Shown here one piece after another: positions 11,855-64,000 of a stretch of 64,000 nucleotides of DNA (position 1 is the stretch's first letter; each line of letters opens with the position of its first letter). This DNA comes from Timema cristinae (taxonomy: Eukaryota > Arthropoda > Insecta > Phasmatodea > Timematidae): NCBI GenBank assembly GCA_039000515.1, contig JBCFYV010011172.1:79017846-79081845 (forward strand). The letters are read 5' to 3'. The position numbers were made by a program, and so were the translations under genes. The notes beneath the pieces are model-generated. The model saw only the letters and a program-made list of their open reading frames with translations, did not search any database and had not been told where the DNA came from.

Positions 11855-12010
11855 GTGTTGCACGTTCCACACTCCCTTCTGATGAGTTCCAGTAGAACGA
11901 AACCTAGGTTGAGGGATTCGACGGTAGCGATCGATTCAGCCATTACCTTTTTGTCCAATGGCAACAACATAATGTTTGAACTGTGTTCTTTTTCAGTGTA
12001 AAAGTCACAT
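11855..12010 (+). repeat. Dispersed short repeat family G
   Basis: Shares tgatgagttcca-tagaa, tttttgtccaatggcaacaa and gaactgtgttctt with 36990-37170 (same strand) and, inverted, with 20150-20275 and 34655-34840. About 150 bases long; a SINE or element terminus of unknown type. Confidence 0.6.
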
Positions 12011-12026
12011 AGTGTTCATTTCTTTA

Positions 12027-12247
12027 TCCTTGGTCCCGGCAAAGATTTATCTGATTACTAAACCCTTCCTTCACCTCTGACAAGACATCTTGTGAATGTG
12101 GGGAATGCCAGGCCGCCACCGTGGTTCGGATTCCACGTTAAACTGTAGGTCCTTCATTTCATCTCACAATCACCTTACCATTACACATTAGCGTAAGTGC
12201 GTATAACCCGAACGGGTAGTAAGACGCGGTGCTAATAATAATAATAA
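12027..12247 (+). repeat. SINE family B, 5'-truncated, with 11-bp target duplication
   Basis: Begins inside the B-box region (ccttggtcccggc) and runs to the shared tail gtagtaagacgcggtgc plus (TAA)n. The direct repeat ttcatttcttt lies at 12015-12025 and 12248-12258. The tRNA-like A box is missing, so this copy arose by incomplete reverse transcription. Confidence 0.85.
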
Positions 12248-12258
12248 TTCATTTCTTT

Positions 12259-13071
12259 TAGTTATATTGGGAAGTCTGTCCAAAAACTATTTGCTTCAAG
12301 TTTAGTTTGTTCTGTATTGTGACAGCATGTAGGAGGTTAGGGCTAGTAGTAAATACAAAATTAGATAAATACAAGCTCTTTTACTTCCCTTCCCAACACC
12401 CTCTACAATACAAATTCTGGCCTTCATCTCCCCTGCATTGCAGTTTTATGTCTAACTTCACTAGCAGTACTATAGTATGATTATGGTAAGAACAGTAGAA
12501 GTTAATTAATAAAACAATTTTAATATATTTATACATCAAGTCATGTTATCTGGAGCTGTTACTTGATAGATATTATCAATACCTATTAAAGAGCATAAAT
12601 AATATAGAGAGAAATGTTAGCAATGTTGACCGCAAAGAAATATGTTTGAAATTCCTTTATCATTCTTTCAACCAAAATCAGGGTTATACACATAATAATA
12701 TATTTGGTCTATTCAGTTAATTTTTAAAAGTTGAAATATAAGTTTGATCATTAAGTTTACTTAATATTCTTAGTAAAAATGGCACCTATTGTCTCAACTA
12801 AAGAAACACAAAAGGAAAATAGTAATATTCTTATAATTTATCAGAAAAAAACATAAAAATAGGTCCACAAACCAAGTTAAAACAAACATTTTTTTTTTCA
12901 TAAAGACATTTTTAAGTATTTTAGGACTAGTTAAAAACTGAATAAACAGAGTATGAGGTTTGTCAGTGTCGCTAGATTCTTCTTGAAACAGGTCATTCCC
13001 ATTCTGTCTCTAACAATAAAAATATTCCAGCACAGACTTGACCTAGCATAACTAATAACAATACTGTTTAA
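12259..13071 (-). other. Region holding the ADAM17 3' untranslated region
   Basis: Sequence below the ADAM17 stop codon must hold its 3' UTR, but no convincing poly(A) signal could be fixed in this AT-rich stretch. Confidence 0.35.
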
Positions 13072-58465
<45,394 letters not shown>

Positions 58466-58600
58466 TACTATGTTATTTAACACAAATATAAGACATCATC
58501 GATTAAAACCACACCTATTTTGAAATAATAGAAATTAGACACAATAGACGTAATCATAGATCATAGCAGAGAATGATGCAGTGTGGTAATGGACAAAATC
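58466..58600 (-). promoter_or_regulatory. Probable 5' UTR and promoter-proximal region of ADAM17
   Basis: Sequence immediately upstream of the start codon must contain the 5' UTR if exon 1 is the first exon. No clear TATA or initiator could be fixed. Confidence 0.3.
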
Positions 58601-59835
58601 GGATGAATAGAATCAATTCATTCGATTATTATAAATAATCGATTTATTCGATTCCTTCAAAATCTTTTGAATAAAACAGTAGATGAATTGACGCGAGGTG
58701 GCTAATTCATTTTCTTACAACTCCCTTGCCAGCAGTGCTGAAAAAAATCAACCTTATAAGGACAAATGTTTCCAAGCTATCTCTATACAAGTCGTCATTT
58801 CTATTGGGTTCATTGTCAAGAACATGTCCCCATTGATACACAATAATAGACCTTACGCTATCGAATGATTCTTAAGGCTAATTTGATACAAAGTTAAAGT
58901 GTTTGTAAAGTTTACAATCGAATCTCAGCCAAAAATAATCCAAATGAAAATCACAAAATTATTAGATTATTTTGATACATTACTACGAGGATTTTTCTTT
59001 TTCATTTCCTTTAAATTTTACCTTCCTAACCAACTAAACTCATAAAGCACGAACAATTTGAGAGATATTTTTTTAACGTTGACTTAAATTTTTAAAATAG
59101 ATAAGTATATAAAATTTATGTATTTAATAAAACATTGCACAGCCGTAATATTCATATCGTATTATAATTTTATTCATTTAAATGATTTTACATTCTTATA
59201 ACACAAAATACCATTTTTCAGCAAACTTACATCGTCATTTGTCGAGTAGTAATTGTGTGTTTGATTCTAAGTGAAGCTATCAAGAGGCATATAATCGTTT
59301 CAATTATTCATATCGAAAGTATTTAATAACTTACCCGATATGTAAATAGGATTTTAGCTTAGGCCTATATATTTTAGTTTTGTTTAGGAAATATTAAAGG
59401 GTCAATTATTTCGACTCTTTTAAACATAAAGGGAAACGTATGTTCTTTATTTTATTATTAATAGAACAAAAAAGTATTTATATTAATTGCTAGGTATTTA
59501 TGTGACTAATACGTTAATCATTCAATGTATAAACTATTGTTGTGGCTGTACGTTGATCTTTGTCTCCTGCACAAATAAATTCATAGTCAACTCTCGACTC
59601 TACAAGCTTTTACGGTTCCCTGGAAAAGGGTCGTTATTTCTGAGGGGTCGTTATTGGAATTTTAACAGATTTTGTTCCACCCCTGACCTTAAGACGAAAA
59701 AAATGTATTTCTTAGACAGCAAATAGTGTGAGTCATCAAAAATCGTTCACAAAATCCAACCAAAAACGTAACCAAATCTAAAATAACAGTTAAACAATAG
59801 CATGGATCGTCAAAAATTGTTCACAAGATCAAACC
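58601..59835. other. AT-rich intergenic sequence upstream of ADAM17
   Basis: A cluster of ttcgatt/aatcgatt words at 58600-58680 looks like a decayed transposon end. The 79-codon frame at 59487-59726 is not recognisable. Confidence 0.35.
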
Positions 59836-59839
59836 AAAA

Positions 59840-60693
59840 TAGTAAAGTACGTATCACACGACACTAGCTCGTACTTGAAATCCAGTGTGCCAGCTAGCAC
59901 TAGCTATCACGTCATCATCTAGCGTCATGTGAATCAGAAAAAGTATAATGGTTCTGCCACTTGGTACTGGCTACCATACTAGTTGTGAGGATAGAACACG
60001 TGCTATTTTCGTACTAGTTTCGACACTAGTCTGTGTAATTCAACCAATCATGTGCGCTGAGACTGTTTTGTAGATAAATGGTATAAATGACGCCAACATG
60101 GTCATAGGATGTGACTTTGTTGTTGGCAGAAAATTATTCTAAACAACCTTGTTTATATAATACCAAATTGGCACAGTATGACAATATATTTAATATATAT
60201 AAATTTAATTTAAAACATGTCATCTAAAAACGACAAACTATGTTCCAGACCCAATTTTAATCTAAATAAACTTGATAGCATGCCAACCTTGGGCGTTTTT
60301 TTTTTTTTTTTTAGAATATAAAGTGTGCGTAGGCCTAAAAAAGAACATTTGTTTATCAAGGATACTGTACTTGGACACCCATGGGCTTAGGGACCTCTGA
60401 CCACAATGTAAATAAATGAATACAAATTTAGGGAGATACTAAACGTTTGTATCACCCCGAATGTATATTACCTAACCTCCGAATGTATTATATTTAGCAT
60501 CCTTCGACCATTATTTCGTCTTTCCCAACCATTCCCGTGTCTATATTCTTTTTCCTACGCTCCCTCTCATAATTTTCGATATCTTTATTAGTAATTAATG
60601 CAGCTACTGCACTCAAAATTAATCTCTGACGTTCGATAAATATTTGCACTAGGACCTAGTACCAAACTAGCAGCGTGTGAATACTATAGTCCC
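59840..60693. mobile_element. Possible Harbinger-like non-autonomous element
   Basis: Left gtatcacacgacactagctc and the reversed right end gtattcacacgctgctagtt are similar inverted termini; the right one extends outward as gggactata. Inside are repeated actag phrases and a TATA-like ggtataaatg at about 60080. No transposase is visible. Confidence 0.4.
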
Positions 60694-60726
60694 ATTTCCA
60701 TTGTACTAGCTAGTATTAATCAAAAC

Positions 60727-60880
60727 TTGTGAATGTGTGGAATTCCCAGGCTCCACCGTGGTTTGGATCCCGCGCTAAGCTGTAGATCCTCCATTTCATC
60801 TCACAATCACCCTACCATTACACATTAGCGTAAGCGTGTATAACCTGAATGGTTAGTTAGATGTGGTAATTATAATATTC
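60727..60880 (+). repeat. SINE family B, truncated and diverged
   Basis: Starts at acttgtgaatgtgtgg and follows the B body to a mutated tail (cctgaatggttagttagatg). No (TAA)n of note and no clear duplication; an old copy. Confidence 0.65.
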
Positions 60881-60894
60881 ATAATTTAATGAGC

Positions 60895-61200
60895 ACTCCC
60901 CCTTTTCCCTGTGGGACCTCTTTCCTCCTCTTCTGCTATTTATCCTTGTTCCTTTGTTTCACTCTCATCCTTTTCCCCTTTCGGATTGAACATTTTCTCA
61001 AAATATCTCATCCACAGCTCTTTTTCTTTTTTCTCCTGTCTTCAACGTTCTTTATTCTTGATCTATCACTTAAACAATTTTTTTTCCCCTCGTGTTTCTT
61101 ATTTGGCCATTTAATAACTTCTTACTTCCTTACACGTCTTATTCCAGCGTTTATGTCCTTTTTTGCATCCTACCCTCCCTGGCTTGCCGTACACGGATTG
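60895..61200 (-). pseudogene. LINE fragment, linker region
   Basis: The reverse strand matches the lysine- and glutamate-rich linker of the LINE at 31800-32110 (ctctcatccttt-cc, tcaaaatatctcatcca). The long plus-strand frame here is its antisense shadow. Confidence 0.6.
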
Positions 61201-61361
61201 AAATCTGTGCCTGGAATTATCAAACTGTTGTCTTCATACCATTGTATAGGAGAAAAGGAAACTTTCAAGTATCTCTTTCTTTCTCTCTTAGACACATACA
61301 AGGCTACGTGGAATTTCGACATCATTCGCTAATTTGATTGAATATATGAGATACAACAATA

Positions 61362-61725
61362 TGTTATTTGTTAAATAAAATAAATATGTTAACAAAAGGT
61401 TTGAAGTAGATTAAAAGTTCGAAACTCACTACCAGCTTTTTAAATATTTATATGTATGGTAACATAGTAAAAACTTCCTACAAGGATATAATCTAATGAG
61501 TGTTTTAACGCCAGACTTCTACACAAAATTTATCATTCGAGCAAATATAGTTAGGTTTTAGAATACCTTATTTCATTATAGTTATGTAACTTTCAATACA
61601 TTATGAGTCCGGAACCCATTTGCAAGCTAATAGCCAACTTTAGATACATTGTAATATAGAAATACAAGTGATATAGAAATATAAGGGAGGTAATTCCAGA
61701 TAGGAAGGTAGTAAGAATGATAACA
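61362..61725 (-). mobile_element. Probable 3' LTR of the copia element, with polypurine tract
   Basis: On the minus strand the purine-rich ttgagggaggg directly precedes TGTTATCATTC, the usual polypurine tract and LTR start after the RNase H gene. The far end is uncertain; tgttattt at 61362 is one candidate. The 5' LTR is not in the window. Confidence 0.45.
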
Positions 61726-63605
61726 CCCTCCCTCAATGTTAAAATTTTTACAAACAGAACAATACTACCCCCAAAAAGACTTTGTCTTACACAATCTCAA
61801 ACTATGATTAAACTTATGGAATTTAATTTTACCCGGTGGTTTTGTGAAAATATTAGCTTTTTATTCATTTGTACTAATTTACTCAACATTTACAACATTA
61901 CTGTTAACTATATCGCTTACACAATTTACCTTGATATACACATGTTTCAATTTATTATGAAATGGCGGATTTTTACAAAGCTTAAACACCAACTGATTAT
62001 TCTCAAACAACTTAACACAAACCCTTTTGCTTTCCAAGTTTTCAAAGAAATTCCTTAACCAATATGCTTCCCTAACAGCTAAACTTAAAGCAACATATTC
62101 AGATTCAATCGACAATAAGGCAACTGTAGCCTGGTTGCGAGAAACCCATGAAATGGTACAACCATAAATTTGAAAAACATAGCCACCAGACGACCTTCGA
62201 TCATACTTATCGCCTGCCAAATCAGAATTAACAAAACCAACAATGTCTTTATTCTTAAATCTCTTAAAAACTAAATTTATATCTAGGCTACCTTTTACAT
62301 AGCGTAATACTCTCTTGAGAGCTACCCATAAGTCATTACTATCACAAGACTGGTTTATACTTAAAATGCTTATTGAAAGACATAGATCAGGTCTCGAACA
62401 CATCAATGCATACATTAAAGATCCAATTACTGACCTGCATCTACTTTCTATTTCCTTGCTCTCAGAATTATCTCTTTTTAACAAACTGTTATCAAAGTTT
62501 TCTTCCATAGGCGTTACAACAGCTTTACAATCCAACATATTACAATATATCAACAATTTTTTAAGGTAAGTATTCTGATTTATCACTATAGTTCCCTGAC
62601 TTAAACTTTGAGTTACATGCATTCCCAAATAATGTTTAATTTTACCCAAAGCCTTCATTTTAAAGGGTTCATTTGAAATTTGCTTAACATTATTTATTTT
62701 TTCAATTTAATTAGAAGTTAACAACAAATAATCGATGTATAGGAATAAATATACTTTATGCTCCCCTATAATTTTTATATACATACAGTATTTTTATTCA
62801 CATCAAAAAAAGCTCTACTTAGATATTACATCATGATACTTTTTATTCCAATTTTTACGTGAATTTTTTAAACCATATTATGATTTTTGTAACTTGTACA
62901 CATTATTATCATTATCATTTTCATAACATCCTTCTGGCAAAGATACAAAGACATCACCATCATTGTCTCCATACAAAAATGCACTGCAAACATCTAATTG
63001 ATATACTGGTAAATTATATTCATTACAAAACGCTAAAAACATTCTTATTTAAGTTAACCTTGCCACAGGACTATCAATTTATGAAAAAGACAAATCTTGT
63101 TTAAAACCTCTAGCTACTAATCTAGCCTTCTGCAAAACAACATTACCATTTTCATTTTTCTTACGCTTAAAATTCCATCTGCAATCAATAATATCGCACT
63201 TCTTTGGCTTCTCTACGCTTATCCATGTATCATTTTCTGTAAGTGCTCTCATCTCTGTGTCCATTGCTTGTTTCCAATTATTACTGTCACCACTTGATAC
63301 AGCCTCTTCATATGTTACATACAGGATCTTCATCACCAACTGTCATCAAACTCACATGGAAATCATCAAATCTGGATGTAACTTCAAATGTCTCCTTTCT
63401 CTTAAAATATATCTTTCTTCCTTACCTTCTTCTATACTCTCACTGATCACTTCTTCCTGATGCACCTTCTCATATCCCAAATCCTGACTTTCCATTACTT
63501 GCTTCTCACATACTTCAGGTAGGTACGCATGTCCTTGTTCCTCACTAACTTCCTTTAGACACTCCTTTCTCTGTTCCTTATTTACATAAGAATCCTTTTC
63601 TTTGT
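61726..63605 (-). pseudogene. Ty1/copia retrotransposon pol, C-terminal half, broken
   Basis: From right to left: an acidic linker (YKEKDSYVNKEQRKE region, 63390-63600), then the RT start WKQAMDTEMRALTENDTW and VVLQKARLVARGFKQ (63079-63339). A damaged palm follows with LFLYIDYLLLTSN near 62715-62755, where the YVDD box reads YIDY. MKALGKIKHYLGMHV, GSLMYA-M-CSRPDL and the RNase H block VGFVNSDLAGDKYDRRSSGG (61879-62658) complete it. A stop, a gap and a frame change separate the two RT pieces, so it is inactive. Integrase and gag are absent at the right edge. Confidence 0.88.
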
Positions 63606-63827
63606 ATCACTGTGGTAAGAATATTACATATCTATGGATCTCCACATTATTTCTGTCAGGTAAGCAGGGGCGGCTCGTCCCTAAGACGCGGAGGTGCGCT
63701 TCCCCAACCCCACGAATCCCCAGTTCCTTTTATAGTTATTATTCGCACTCTCACGAGCATTTTATCTTGCCATAATAGTTTCAAGAAAAATATGTTTTTA
63801 GTTTAAGTAATAGCAGGCAATGTTTTT
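63606..63827. other. Unidentified sequence with a transposon-like terminus
   Basis: The phrase gcaggggcggctcgtcc near 63665-63681 resembles the CAGGGGCGG ends of some hAT-like elements. This may be the insertion that cut off the copia element. Confidence 0.3.
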
Positions 63828-63965
63828 AAAATGGCATGTGGTCGGGCGCGAGGCGGTCAGCGCCTGATATTAGGCCTTCACCTCTTGTCTTCAAATGGCA
63901 TGCAGTCAGGTGCACGACGGTCAGCGCCTGACATAATGAGACCGAACCTTCCCTCCCCTTAACCT
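63828..63965 (+). repeat. Two tandem copies of a ~65-base GC-rich unit
   Basis: Starts aaatggcatgtggtcgggcg at 63828 and aaatggcatgcagtcaggtg at 63893. Both contain cggtcagcgcctga. GC-rich against the background. Confidence 0.7.
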
Positions 63966-64000
63966 GTTGTCGTCCTCCTGCTATAGCTAGCATGGCTTAT

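Noticed and set aside
58481..58483. Upstream start for ADAM17 exon 1
   Set aside because: The codon is GTG, not ATG; the ATG at 58463-58465 gives a proper signal peptide.
60889..61332. 147-codon plus-strand frame with hydrophobic, membrane-like composition
   Set aside because: Its first two thirds are antisense to the lysine/glutamate-rich LINE linker; the hydrophobicity is an artefact of that.

Overview
The window reads as AT-rich, repeat-laden nuclear DNA from an animal, most likely an arthropod and probably an insect. Coding sequence is split into short exons with GT/AG introns several kb long. The SINEs carry tRNA-like Pol III heads and (TAA)n tails, and Penelope, copia, pogo, hAT and non-LTR remnants lie all around. 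The conserved exon peptides look insect-like. I could not run a search, so the taxon is inference.

Two cellular genes are visible, pointing tail to tail. On the plus strand the left edge holds the last coding exon of a METTL21-type (Methyltransf_16) protein lysine methyltransferase; the rest of that gene is off-window. On the minus strand, 13.07-58.47 kb is one large gene for an ADAM17/TACE sheddase. I assembled it from 14 exon positions: signal peptide, prodomain with cysteine switch, furin-type site, reprolysin catalytic domain with zinc motif and Met-turn, disintegrin/cysteine-rich region, transmembrane helix and a short cytoplasmic tail. About 723 residues result. All splice phases agree except the exon 2/3 junction.

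The most notable observation is that ADAM17 exon 9 exists in two diverged forms, 9a (38478-38628) and 9b (30856-30994). Both begin in phase 0 with the same four residues, end in phase 1, keep an intact frame and encode the same stretch of the catalytic domain around LGLAY. Neither length is a multiple of three, so including both or neither would break the frame. This is the signature of mutually exclusive alternative exons in a protease active-site region.

Most of the rest is mobile DNA in the introns and flanks. Two SINE families (A and B) have different tRNA-like heads but share the same 3' tail and (TAA)n; nine well-defined copies have direct repeats of 9-14 bp. Two more tRNA-like families (C, D) and a short dispersed family (G) recur. 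Penelope-like elements at 14.0-18.3 kb and 39.0-42.4 kb have reverse transcriptase and inverted termini, the second with GIY-YIG endonuclease segments; a second Penelope family lies at 10.2-10.9 and 24.9-25.2 kb. One AP-endonuclease LINE family lies at 15.7-17.5, 31.2-33.5, 50.2-51.6 and 60.9-61.2 kb, and other LINE remnants at 0.3-0.6 and 57.1-58.0 kb. A broken copia element occupies 61.4-63.6 kb, a pogo-like transposase 4.1-5.2 kb and a hAT transposase scrap 53.2-53.5 kb. Several families of non-autonomous elements with inverted termini are present. Nothing prokaryotic, no CRISPR array and no rRNA were seen.
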